Of a stretch of DNA of 64,000 nt, positions 9,125 through 17,061 are shown piece by piece; position 1 is the stretch's first letter, and every line of letters begins with the position of its first letter. Position numbers and translations under genes: made by a program. The stretch spans positions 1 through 64,000 of the forward strand of contig CALVXG010000013.1 in the NCBI GenBank assembly GCA_944368925.1, given 5' to 3'. The stretch comes from an uncultured Clostridia bacterium. GTDB lineage: Bacteria > Bacillota > Clostridia > Christensenellales > Borkfalkiaceae. A model generated the notes under the pieces. It saw only the letters and a program-made list of their open reading frames with translations, was not told where the DNA came from and did not search any database.

Positions 9125-10686
9125 TCTCTGTTCTCCTTATTCTTTTTCTTCAATACGGCAAATACCCCGAACAGCACCGCAGCCGCCGCAAGCAGCGTTC
9201 CCGTTCCGACCACCGATCCGGAGCACGATGAGCCCTGCGGAGGATCTTCCGGCGTCTGCCCGCCATTATCGTCGTTTTCCCCTTCCTCTTGCCAAACGGG
9301 AACGGCGTTATCCGTTTCCGAAACAGCAATGGTGTATGCCCAGTTGCACTGCGTCGGACTGCTGCCGTTATATGTTACGACCGAAATATATCCCTCTTTG
9401 TTGAGAAAGTTATTCGCCGAAATACTGTTCGTATGCCCGACGATCGTACCGTTCAGCGTGATAACGGCGGTACCGTTTTCATCGAATCCGAACGCGATCG
9501 TCAACTCGTCGCTCGGTTTCACGGAATCGACCTCCTGATCCAACCCCGCTACCATCGAACCTAACCCGAAGTTTCCAAGCAATGTATCTCTGTCCTTCAA
9601 TTTCAAAACAGCCACTAATGCGTCGGTTGCGCCGATATTTGTGGAAAACTCTTCTTTAGATAAGATAATGCCGATATATGCGTCTGAAAACTCGTCCGTA
9701 AATACAGGGCATTGATCGATTTTCAGTTTTATTTCCAGCGTCTTTTCGACATTGACCGTGCCTTTTAAGAACGTTTTCGAATCTGCGCCCGATTGCAAAG
9801 GAGATTCCACTACTTTCAGCACACCATCCTCTTCTTCAAGGAGCGCCGTTCCGAATGTTTCCCACGCTTCCGTTTCGCTCATCGGTTCAATTGCGCCGAT
9901 TTCGACTTCCCACGGAGGGCATTGCGCAACTTTGCCCGCATCCGTATAAGCCGTTACCGTAATGTGCGCCTGCGTCAAATCGTCGATCATAAAAGCGTCG
10001 TCATCGTCAAAATAGTCGGTCACAACACCATCTATGCAGGTCAAAAATCCGTTCCCGTCCGTACGCTGCACGATGGAAATATAATGCTCGTTTCCGCCCA
10101 TCGGAACGGAGGAAAAGAGCGCGGGTTTCCATGTATTTACGCCGCCCGTAACACAAATGAACCGCTCGATTTCCATTCCTGCCCCCGCTGTACCCGCTGG
10201 ATCCGCTTCGCGGAAAAGAAATTTAAAGCCGGGTGTATTGCTCGTAGGCCCGATATCCGTACCGTTTTGAAACATAAACGCCAACCATGCGTCCACATCG
10301 GTATGATTGCCCGGAACGGACGTGACGCGAAAACGGATAGTGATGCCTTCATTCACATTCCATACTTGCGCCGAATTGATACCGACTTGATCCCGTTCCT
10401 TTGAATTAAACACGATACCGTCTCTGCCGTTTTCTGCAAAATATTCTGCTTTGCCCGCATCGTCTGCATCGCCCGTCCATTGCCGAACCGTTGCGAGAGG
10501 CTCCTCCTCCGTGGTTCCCTCATCCGTCGTATCACTCTCGGTTTCGCTCTGTTCCGCAGAAATATTCGTTTCTTCCTGTGTGGTCGCCGCAAACGCATTT
10601 ACGCCTGCCGAAAAGAAAATCGATAGAAGCAGAGCAATGCAGATACCCAAACAAACAATGAATGTTTTTTTCACGATTTTCGTCAT
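9121..10686 (-). CDS. Secreted two-module lectin-like surface protein with C-terminal Cys sorting signal
   Basis: A 521-residue protein with a signal peptide (cleavage near VNAFA), an acidic Thr/Glu linker, two concanavalin/LamG-like beta-sandwich modules (about 65-270 and 280-470), a short linker and a C-terminal tail. Each module ends in the 'L-NG-x-V/I-G-H' and 'GYISVVTYNGSS' type strands seen in such lectin folds. No catalytic residues are recognisable. The tail 'SSCSGSVVG', a hydrophobic helix and 'KKKNKENRE' matches the sorting-like signal of three other proteins here. It starts directly after the stop of the upstream gene, with GGAG 9 bases before the ATG. I infer a surface glycan-binding protein; the fold assignment rests on pattern only. 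Confidence 0.75.
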   Translation of the reverse strand: MTKIVKKTFIVCLGICIALLLSIFFSAGVNAFAATTQEETNISAEQSETESDTTDEGTTEEEPLATVRQWTGDADDAGKAEYFAENGRDGIVFNSKERDQVGINSAQVWNVNEGITIRFRVTSVPGNHTDVDAWLAFMFQNGTDIGPTSNTPGFKFLFREADPAGTAGAGMEIERFICVTGGVNTWKPALFSSVPMGGNEHYISIVQRTDGNGFLTCIDGVVTDYFDDDDAFMIDDLTQAHITVTAYTDAGKVAQCPPWEVEIGAIEPMSETEAWETFGTALLEEEDGVLKVVESPLQSGADSKTFLKGTVNVEKTLEIKLKIDQCPVFTDEFSDAYIGIILSKEEFSTNIGATDALVAVLKLKDRDTLLGNFGLGSMVAGLDQEVDSVKPSDELTIAFGFDENGTAVITLNGTIVGHTNSISANNFLNKEGYISVVTYNGSSPTQCNWAYTIAVSETDNAVPVWQEEGENDDNGGQTPEDPPQGSSCSGSVVGTGTLLAAAAVLFGVFAVLKKKNKENRE

Positions 10687-12429
10687 TTATCTGTTCTCCT
10701 TTTTTGATTTTTGCCGGGCAACGGAAACCGCGCAAAGCACTGCGCAAAGCACCGCCACGGAAAGAAGGATGGATACGCCGCCGACCGACGAATTGCAGCC
10801 GCCTTCTTCTTTCTCGGGATCGTCTGCCGGAGTTGTATCTCCGGGCTGCGGCTCCGGTACGGGATCCGACTGAATTGTTGAATTGACTACTGTGAGCTTA
10901 TACTCGGCATAGCTGCCTTCTTCTTCGTAAATGCGGAAAGTGTATTCGCCGTTTTTCAATGTCGCAAGATAGTCTTTTGAAATGGTGATTTTCCCGTATT
11001 CCAACGAAAAGTCACCCGCCATAATCACATTGCCTACTACGTTCACGGGTACGCCCTGCACGGACGCCAGCACGATATCGTCCGGCGCGCCGCCGTCAAA
11101 TGTACCGCTTTCCGCAGTCAAAGCAATCTCCAACGGTTGGGCGGGCTGCCCTTTCAAGGTAATTGTTAAATCGATGGAACTGTTTTCCCCGGTGACCGTA
11201 AACACATATTCGCCGTTCGTTATCCTCGAAAAATACGACTTGTTGATTGTCAGCGTTCCGCTGTTTTCTTCTTCGCCCGGCGCAAACTGCCAATCGGCAG
11301 CTTGTATCCCGTTTCCGTCTATGGAAACGAACGCATCTCCCGTTATACCAATTTCCAAATTGTCAAGCGACGCTTTATCGTAAATAAATTCCCTGGCGGA
11401 AGTCATAATTTGAACAAATCCTTCCGTCGGTTCGATTTTGACAGTAAACGAAACGGACGACTGTTCGCCGTTCAAAGAAAAGGTCAGTTCTGTATTTACA
11501 GTTAACAATTTCAGGAAGTCTTGCGAAATCGTAACGGTTCCGTTTTCGGTGTCCGCGGTATAATCCGCCTCCGTGATACCGTTCCCCGTTACCGATACGA
11601 ACGGATCATCTCCTTCAAAGGCGATCTCGATATCTTCGCCCTGTTGTACGGTATAAGCGCCCTCGGAATCTTTCAAAGCGATCTGCGGTATTTTCACTAC
11701 CGTATCATTGACTACCCGGAAAGACAGTTTCACGCAGGTATTTTCCGCGTCCGCATCTGAAAAAGACTGGTTATTGAGAAGCAAGCTCAAATATCCGTTA
11801 TGATCGGTAAAATAATCTTCGGTTACACTCATCGTCATACTGACGCCGTTCAGCGAAAGAATGAGTTTTGTTCTCTGCACCTCGAAAACAAGACTGTTTT
11901 CTCCGTCCTCCACCGCCGCAAGCAAAGGCGAGCCCGCAGGCCCAGCATTATTGATGAGTTGTCCGCCGAGTTGGTTATTCTGCTGCGCCCCGATCAAAAT
12001 ACCGAAAGCGTCCGGATCGCCCAATGCGTTTCCCGGCCACGGGGAATGCGTATCGGGCGTTTTCCCGAGGAAAACGCCGACCCAGAAATCTTTACCGAGA
12101 AAACCGCTGAGGTTTTCCACCGTAAACTTAAATTCCGCTTTTTTGGTAAGGTCGACGGGATCGCGGAAGTAAAAACTGCTGTACTTTGCCTTTGAAACGG
12201 CGCTATATCCTGTTTCCTCTTTCGTAACGGACAGCCCGTCAGAGGCAACATACTCGGTTCCCTCCGTTTCAGAAGTTTCCCCCTCCGCGCCGGCCGTTTC
12301 CTCCGCGTTCGTTGCGTCCATAGACACATCCGTTTCCGCGCCCGCAAATAGCGGCATCCCCGCAGCCGTTAATAAAACGGATACGGCAAGCATCAATACA
12401 ATTGCCAAGCTAAAAAATTTTCTTTTCAT
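10687..12429 (-). CDS. Secreted protein with lectin-like module, three CBM-X2-like repeats and C-terminal Cys sorting signal
   Basis: The start is ATG 12429, with AGGAGG 5 bases upstream; a TTG at 12456 is spurious. The 580-residue product has a signal peptide, an acidic linker and a beta-sandwich module. Three tandem repeats of about 85 residues follow (roughly 245-335, 335-425 and 425-515). Each contains 'GN-x-I-x-A-x-D', then 'G-x-x-T/I-T-I-x-K/Q-x-Y/F-L' and 'G-E-Y-x-F', the pattern of X2/Ig-like carbohydrate-binding modules. The tail is 'GGCNSSVGG', a hydrophobic helix and 'RQKSKKENR'. It is the first gene of the operon, facing the divergent AraC gene, so it is probably the most strongly expressed. 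A scaffold or surface glycan-binding role is inferred. Confidence 0.8.
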   Translation of the reverse strand: MKRKFFSLAIVLMLAVSVLLTAAGMPLFAGAETDVSMDATNAEETAGAEGETSETEGTEYVASDGLSVTKEETGYSAVSKAKYSSFYFRDPVDLTKKAEFKFTVENLSGFLGKDFWVGVFLGKTPDTHSPWPGNALGDPDAFGILIGAQQNNQLGGQLINNAGPAGSPLLAAVEDGENSLVFEVQRTKLILSLNGVSMTMSVTEDYFTDHNGYLSLLLNNQSFSDADAENTCVKLSFRVVNDTVVKIPQIALKDSEGAYTVQQGEDIEIAFEGDDPFVSVTGNGITEADYTADTENGTVTISQDFLKLLTVNTELTFSLNGEQSSVSFTVKIEPTEGFVQIMTSAREFIYDKASLDNLEIGITGDAFVSIDGNGIQAADWQFAPGEEENSGTLTINKSYFSRITNGEYVFTVTGENSSIDLTITLKGQPAQPLEIALTAESGTFDGGAPDDIVLASVQGVPVNVVGNVIMAGDFSLEYGKITISKDYLATLKNGEYTFRIYEEEGSYAEYKLTVVNSTIQSDPVPEPQPGDTTPADDPEKEEGGCNSSVGGVSILLSVAVLCAVLCAVSVARQKSKKENR

Positions 12430-12516
12430 ATTATCCTCCTGATCTTTATTACACAAAAGCTAAAAAGCAGCAAAAATATCTTATTTTTTTCACCCCCCCG
12501 ACTATCGATAGAAACT

Positions 12517-12531
12517 TTTGAAATTTTCAAA
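12517..12531. promoter_or_regulatory. 15-bp inverted repeat in the divergent intergenic region
   Basis: TTTGAAA-T-TTTCAAA is a perfect inverted repeat 87 bases upstream of the operon's first start codon. A second short palindrome, CTATCGATAG, lies at 12502-12511. Either could be an operator for the operon, but AT-rich DNA produces such repeats by chance. Confidence 0.3.
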
Positions 12532-12580
12532 CATGTAAGCACAATAATTTTGTTATTTATTTACTAATTTATAAAAATAA

Positions 12581-12609
12581 TTGCTTTGTTTAACGGTTTA
12601 TGCTATAAT
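12581..12609 (+). promoter_or_regulatory. Sigma-A promoter of the AraC gene
   Basis: TTGCTT and TATAAT are separated by 17 bases, giving a predicted start near 12616 and a leader of about 100 bases before the regulator's ATG. Confidence 0.65.
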
Positions 12610-12636
12610 CAAACTATCATAATACAGTATCTATTG

Positions 12637-12704
12637 TACCATATAGTTTTGGATTTTTCTTGCTCTGTCGTACCAAAAAATTGCTTTTTTTTACCATATC
12701 GTTT
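12637..12704 (+). promoter_or_regulatory. Direct-repeat pair, possible AraC autoregulatory operator
   Basis: TACCATATAGTTT (12637-12649) recurs as TACCATATCGTTT (12692-12704), 12 of 13 bases identical and 55 bases apart (about five helical turns). Both lie between the predicted transcription start and the AraC start codon. AraC-family proteins commonly bind such direct repeats; the link is inference. Confidence 0.4.
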
Positions 12705-12718
12705 CCACGAGGTGCTTT

Positions 12719-13540
12719 ATGAATAAAGTAGAACAGATCAATTACAGACATAATCCTTTTACTTATAAAATTGAATGGGAACACTCGATGGAACACGACC
12801 ATACGTTCTTTGAAATTGTTTTGATCATCCGTTCGTCCGCCGATCATATCGTCAACGGCATAACAAGCCGCGTTTCACGCGGGGATATGATCTTGCTGCG
12901 TCCGAAAGACCGTCATTATTTCAAAATCACCGGCAAAGAACCTTACCTGCACCGTGATATTTATGTGACGCAACGGGACATGCAGGACATTTGCGAAGGA
13001 ATCTCCGACGACGCTTATGAAATTTTGGAGGCACAAAAAATGCCGTTCAGTATAAAACTGAACGGCCTGCAAACCGATTATATTGATTCTTTTTGCCATA
13101 AATACGACGATATTATCGATTATACAAAGACAGGAAAATATGACCGCGCCTTTTTCAAGGCGTTTTGCAGCCATCTCGTCTGCTTGATTTACGAAAATAA
13201 TCTGCTCTATACCGCTATCCCGATATGGCTTTCAGAATTGGTACACGATATAAAAAACAAAAAGCTGTTCCTGACAAATACTGTCGATGAATTAGTACAA
13301 CGAACCGGCTATTCGCACACACAATTCTGCCGATTGTTCAAACGGTATTTCAATACGACTTTTTCGCAATATCTGACAGACTATAAACTTGATTATTCTC
13401 TCACTCTTTTGGCAGATAAAAGCAAATCGATCCTTGAAATATCGTCGCATCTTGGTTATGATAGCACAAGCTATTATATCACCGCCTTTAAAAAACGCTT
13501 CGGAGTAACGCCGCACCGTTATAGAATCAGCAGGCTTTAA
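12719..13540 (+). CDS. AraC-family transcriptional regulator
   Basis: A 273-residue regulator. The N-terminal part (about 1-150) is a cupin-like sensor ('EWEHSMEHDHTFFEIVLII', 'GDMILLRPKDRHYF'). The C-terminal part has the paired helix-turn-helix of AraC proteins, ending in the characteristic 'GYDSTSYYITAFKKRFGVTPHRYR'. GAGGTG lies 5 bases before the ATG. It is divergent from the glycan operon that begins at 12429 and shares 289 bases of regulatory DNA with it, so it most likely activates that operon in response to an imported sugar. Its base composition is more AT-rich than the operon. Its stop is 8 bases from the end of a small convergent ORF. Confidence 0.93.
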   Translation: MNKVEQINYRHNPFTYKIEWEHSMEHDHTFFEIVLIIRSSADHIVNGITSRVSRGDMILLRPKDRHYFKITGKEPYLHRDIYVTQRDMQDICEGISDDAYEILEAQKMPFSIKLNGLQTDYIDSFCHKYDDIIDYTKTGKYDRAFFKAFCSHLVCLIYENNLLYTAIPIWLSELVHDIKNKKLFLTNTVDELVQRTGYSHTQFCRLFKRYFNTTFSQYLTDYKLDYSLTLLADKSKSILEISSHLGYDSTSYYITAFKKRFGVTPHRYRISRL

Positions 13541-13548
13541 AAGTTATA

Positions 13549-13704
13549 CTAAATCTTTGAATTTTCAAAAAATTGTGAAATTTCTGATTCCAAAGCGGCG
13601 AGGATACTCTCCGCTTTTTCTTTCGGGATATTTTTTAATTCGGGCGTTCCGTTGATGAATACCTTTATTTTCAATGGATTTTCTTTTACTTCGATCTCCT
13701 GCAT
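13549..13704 (-). CDS. Small hypothetical protein (51 residues)
   Basis: This ORF encodes 51 residues starting MQEIEVKENP and ending FFENSKI. A strong GGAGGAG lies about 8 bases before its ATG, so translation is likely. The composition is Lys/Glu-rich, with a predicted strand ('LKIKVFING') followed by a helix ('PKEKAESILAALESEISQFF'). I do not recognise the family. It converges on the AraC gene and stands beside the truncated serine recombinase. Small ORFs of this kind often accompany recombinases in mobile elements, so it may be element cargo. Confidence 0.55.
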   Translation of the reverse strand: MQEIEVKENPLKIKVFINGTPELKNIPKEKAESILAALESEISQFFENSKI

Positions 13705-14011
13705 TTTTCCCGCTCCTCCGTTTTTTCTTTTATTTTAACACAATTAAAAGAAAAATTTTAGAACATCTCCCTGACCACTTTCCCGCCAATTCCCGACCTT
13801 TTCCCTACCCGAACCCAACATATTTCTGCGCTTTTCCCCTTTTCCTTTTTCTTTTTTGGCTTAATAGCCTACCAGAAAAAGCCTGCGCCGTAAAGGGAAA
13901 AAATTCTCGCTTAAACCATACAGAGCCGAGCAAATTTTTGCTCGGCTCTCTTTTTTTATTCTCACGCAACAATTTTTTCTGCGGCGGTCTTTTATCTCCG
14001 CCACACAGCGC
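13705..14011. other. Intergenic stretch at the left border of the element scar
   Basis: About 300 AT-rich bases without a convincing gene. The only clear feature is the terminator hairpin near 13922. Homology to serine recombinases begins only at about 14012, so the left break of the element remnant lies within or at the end of this stretch. Confidence 0.5.
13922..13957. terminator. Rho-independent terminator
   Basis: A 13-bp inverted repeat (AGAGCCGAGCAAA and its complement, 2-base loop) is followed on the plus strand by a T-rich run. It sits just before the point where recombinase homology begins. Confidence 0.75.
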
Positions 14012-15064
14012 ACTTCCGAAAATATAGACGGCTCAAAAAACCTTGACGGCATATTGCTTGAAAATATGTATATCGGCTTGGCAGAATATTATTCGGCAGA
14101 ACTTTCGCAAAAGGTCAAACGCGGCATCCATGAAAACCGTAAAAAAGGTCTATACTGCGGCGGCGCCCTGCTGTTCGGATACCGTGCCGTAGACAGAAAA
14201 ATCGTCGTACACGAGGACGAAGCAAAAATCGTCCGGCTTATCTTCGACCAATATGCGCACGGAAAAGATGCAAAGACTATTTTACGCGAACTGACAGCGC
14301 AGGGAGTCAAACACCGCAGCAAGCCTTTCGCCGTAAATACTTTTTATGATATGCTGCATAACCCGAAATATATCGGCATCGCTCATTTGAGCGACGGAGT
14401 GTATGACAATATCTACCCGCCCATCGTGCCGAAACCGCTATTCGATGAAGTACAGGCTATTTTGGCTAAAAATAAACTCGGTGCCAAAAGCCGCGATACC
14501 GATTATCTGTTAAAACGAAAATGTATTTGCGGTTACTGCGGCAAACATATCCATGCGGAAACGGGAACGGCTCGCGATGGCTCCGTCCGTCATTATTACA
14601 AATGCGAAGGGAGGAAAAAATACCACATCTGTCAAAAGAGCGTAATAAAACAAGATGATTTAGAACAGCTCGTCATTCAAACGACACACAACATTCTCAA
14701 TTCACAGGAGAATATCGACACGATTGCCGATGCGGTAATGCAGATTCATGAAAAACGAATGCACGATAAATCGCTCCTGAATATTTTATGTGCGGAACGC
14801 GACGAGGCGCAGCGCGTCATCGACAATATTATGAATGCGATTGAGCAAGGAATATTAACCCCTACCACCAAAACACGAATGGAGCAGGCGGAAGAAAAAC
14901 TCTCGGAAATCAAAGAGAAAATTTTGATCGAGCAATACAATCTGCAAAACCAACTCAAGCGTGAACAGGTCGTAGAGTTTCTGCAACATACAATTCTGCA
15001 AAGCCCGCAACTGATGATACATACTCTAATCAAAAAAATCGTCCTATACGACGATAAAATTTAA
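14012..15064 (+). pseudogene. 5'-truncated large serine recombinase
   Basis: The conserved frame can be read from about 14012 ('TSENIDGSKNLDGILLENM'), upstream of the first possible start (TTG 14054 or ATG 14066), to the stop at 15062-15064. It contains the end of the resolvase region ('LAEYYSAELSQKVKRGI'), the recombinase domain ('YGYRAVDRKIVVHEDEAKIVRLIF'-type), a Cys zinc ribbon ('CICGYCGKHI' ... 'YYKCEGRKKYHICQ') and a C-terminal coiled coil. The N-terminal catalytic domain, which carries the active serine in roughly the first 130 residues, is absent, and the DNA before 14012 does not encode it. Such proteins are normally 500 residues or more. This is therefore the inactive remnant of a site-specific integrase or transposase. 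Confidence 0.85.
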
Positions 15065-15091
15065 ATTTACTATAATTATACCGATCCGATT

Positions 15092-15136
15092 AAGCCCGAT
15101 GGCTCGTCTCCCGAAGACAGCCATCGGCTTTTCTTT
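15092..15136 (+). terminator. Terminator after the recombinase remnant
   Basis: AGCC-GATGGCT pairs with AGCCATC-GGCT around a 14-base loop and is followed by a T-rich tail, 28 bases after the recombinase stop. Confidence 0.7.
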
Positions 15137-15180
15137 ATTATTGACGGTTCAAACTTGTTGCACCCAGCGGCACCAAAAAG

Positions 15181-15203
15181 ACACCCTTCACGGGTGTTTT
15201 TTT
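15181..15203 (+). terminator. Short terminator hairpin
   Basis: ACACCC and GGGTGT are separated by 5 bases and followed by seven T residues. Confidence 0.6.
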
Positions 15204-15334
15204 GATGACGTTTCAACGGCTCGAACCGTAAGCCCGCAAGAAATGTGCGCTTTTATTTTAAAACCACATTGGGAAGCAATTAGAAAATTAAAAGGCTTTG
15301 CTGTAATTTCAAGCAGTATGTGCTACATAAATTA

Positions 15335-15363
15335 TAGACTTTTTTTAGTAACTGTGGTATAAT
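15335..15363 (+). promoter_or_regulatory. Promoter of the HNH gene
   Basis: TAGACT and TATAAT with 17-base spacing. The predicted start near 15370 leaves a leader of about 145 bases before the HNH start codon. Confidence 0.5.
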
Positions 15364-15369
15364 TCAAAT

Positions 15370-15515
15370 GCAATTTGGCAAACGGAAAACTTTCAAAGAG
15401 ATTTGAAAGCTGGCTGATTAATCTTCTGTAATGCTATTATGAGGATTGCCCTTTGAGGTTGATAGCGATAGGCCGCCCTATGATTGGTCACATGATTTTG
15501 TCAAATTGACTTTAT
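15370..15515 (+). ncRNA. Structured leader upstream of the HNH gene
   Basis: The untranslated leader contains a clear hairpin (CTTTCAAA-GAGA-TTTGAAAG, 15390-15409) and several shorter complementary segments. It does not match a riboswitch I know. Because it precedes an HNH nuclease gene it could be a nuclease-associated RNA or simply a 5' UTR. Confidence 0.25.
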
Positions 15516-16532
15516 ATGTTGGAGGCTGATGCGTCTTTTCCTAAGCATAGTATGGAAAAGATGAACAAAATCATGGAACTGAACAGGGAAACCGCAATGC
15601 GGCTTTGGGTGAGAGATTTTGGCAAAAGATCCAAGGCAGTTGATTTTGCCGGAAGAGAAATTGCCAAAGGCGCTTACGATGACCGCAACAGTAATTTCGG
15701 TTGGAATGTCGATCACATTCTGCCTCAAAGCCAGGGTGGTAAAACAACAGACAGCAATTTAATATGTTGTCATATTCTTACCAATGACGAGAAAGCTGAC
15801 AGATTCCCCTGCTTTGCGACGAACGGTAAAAGGTTTGAGATTGTTAAAGTTCAAAACCATTATGAGATAAAAAAGGTGGACGGCAGCAACTCAAACAAAA
15901 AAGCGGAAGATACAGGGAAGATAAATTTTTACGACTCTGCATCAGGCATAAGGTATTTTAAGGATTTAAAAAGTATTCAAAACAAGCCCAGATTTGTAGG
16001 CTCTGTTCAAATACGAATCAGGAATCTTACAAATACTGCCGTAGTTGATTTTATTGAAAATTTCTTCGATGAAGAGAATATTTCGTACTCCTTACAAGAA
16101 GATTATAGATCGAGTGATACGCATATCGTTGCGAGAAACTATAATATGTCTACCAATACTGAAGTAAATGCGTTGTTGGACAAGTGTGTATTGTTAAATA
16201 CTTACTTGCAATGCTATTTTCTCCCTGAGGAGTATATAGGCAGTTACGATATACGTTACCGTATCGATCATTTTAAAGAAAAGAAAGAGATGTATCTTAC
16301 GGCGCAGAATATCCGTTTTGATGATCCTGATACAAGATATCTTTATAGCGCAATTCGTCTCAAAACGGTTTCGGATAAATTAAAGAATAGTCTTTTTATT
16401 AACGACCTTGTAATTACCAATTCTGAAGCCAAAGATAAAGTACAACTCAAACAGGGCTATCAATATGCAGAATATAATTACATATTTACAAATTTAGGCA
16501 AAAATTTGAATAAGGAGGTTGAGGGAAACTAA
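15516..16532 (+). CDS. HNH endonuclease-domain protein
   Basis: A 338-residue protein with an HNH nuclease core at about residues 55-95: 'WNVDHILPQSQGGKTTDSN' followed by 'LICCHILTNDEKAD', giving the His-Asn-His metal-finger pattern without zinc Cys pairs. The remaining 240 residues contain no domain I recognise. The ATG at 15516 lacks a good ribosome site; an in-frame ATG at 15552 (MEKMNK) is the alternative. Codon use is markedly more AT-rich than in flanking core genes, a sign of horizontal transfer. The gene sits between a dead recombinase and a truncated lipoprotein fragment. Possible roles are restriction-like defence or homing; the sequence does not decide. IscB/Cas9-type RuvC motifs are absent. 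Confidence 0.72.
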   Translation: MLEADASFPKHSMEKMNKIMELNRETAMRLWVRDFGKRSKAVDFAGREIAKGAYDDRNSNFGWNVDHILPQSQGGKTTDSNLICCHILTNDEKADRFPCFATNGKRFEIVKVQNHYEIKKVDGSNSNKKAEDTGKINFYDSASGIRYFKDLKSIQNKPRFVGSVQIRIRNLTNTAVVDFIENFFDEENISYSLQEDYRSSDTHIVARNYNMSTNTEVNALLDKCVLLNTYLQCYFLPEEYIGSYDIRYRIDHFKEKKEMYLTAQNIRFDDPDTRYLYSAIRLKTVSDKLKNSLFINDLVITNSEAKDKVQLKQGYQYAEYNYIFTNLGKNLNKEVEGN

Positions 16533-16587
16533 GACGCCGAAAGCCTCCACCAATTCAGGAATTATTCAGTTGGCGGTAACTGAATTA

Positions 16588-16622
16588 AACGTCCCCGTGC
16601 AATTATAAACGGGGACGTTTTT
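16588..16622 (+). terminator. Terminator after the HNH gene
   Basis: An 11-bp stem, AACGTCCCCGT and its complement, with a 10-base loop and a T-run. Confidence 0.85.
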
Positions 16623-16638
16623 AATAAGCATAAATTTA

Positions 16639-16670
16639 GCCTGCCGCGGGAAACTACGGCAGGCGTTTTT
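16639..16670 (+). terminator. Second terminator downstream of the HNH gene
   Basis: GCCTGCCG and CGGCAGGC with a 10-base loop, followed by TTTTT. Confidence 0.75.
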
Positions 16671-16747
16671 ATTACATTATTACAGTTTACAATTTACTTT
16701 TTCAATGTTTCCAAAACAGATTTTATCTGAATATTGGGTGTATCCTC

Positions 16748-16969
16748 AATCATCCTTTCCGATTCGACGAAGCGGACAATTCCTACAAAGGAACGGTCGT
16801 GATGAATATCAGTCCGGACGAAGCGACGACTTTTGATGCGACCTTACAATTTGAAAACAAAAAACTTGTCCGTCTTGCGCTATCGGCGGAAGTTTCGGAA
16901 GTTCCCTACTCTTTGACGATGCGTCTGTACGATTACGGGACAACAAAAATCGAATTCCCGAACGTATGA
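16748..16969 (+). pseudogene. 3' fragment of a LolA/LppX-like lipoprotein gene
   Basis: The plus-strand frame ending at TGA 16967-16969 encodes about 70 residues of convincing protein sequence, including 'VVMNISPDEATTFDATLQFE' and the terminal 'YDYGTTKIEFPNV'. This looks like the C-terminus of a secreted lipoprotein of the LolA/LppX type. There is no start codon, ribosome site or signal peptide; upstream sequence in frame is low-complexity. The 5' part was probably lost when the adjacent element inserted or was deleted. Its codon use matches the host rather than the HNH gene, so it marks the right border of the scar. Confidence 0.6.
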
Positions 16970-17009
16970 CCGAACCGTTTTGTTGCTACAAAAAAGACCG
17001 AAAAATGAA

Positions 17010-17046
17010 AGACGTTTGCGCAAAATTTGCGCAAACGTCTTTTTTT
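17010..17046. terminator. Bidirectional terminator with GCGCAAA core
   Basis: A 14-bp perfect stem beginning AGACGTTTGCGCAA, followed by seven T residues on the plus strand. It ends the lipoprotein remnant and faces the LRR gene. It is one of the long palindromes with a GCGCAAA core. Confidence 0.85.
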
Positions 17047-17061
17047 GACCCAACCGACCGG

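Noticed and set aside
15140-15180. tRNA-like 3' end (GGTTCAAA ... CACCA-like)
   Set aside because: The T-arm bases do not pair and no D- or anticodon arm can be drawn upstream.
15099-15362. 87-residue ORF downstream of the recombinase remnant
   Set aside because: It runs through two terminator hairpins and has no ribosome site or protein-like composition.
15516-16532. IscB/Cas9-type nuclease with guide RNA
   Set aside because: The HNH motif is present but RuvC motifs and the bridge helix are absent.
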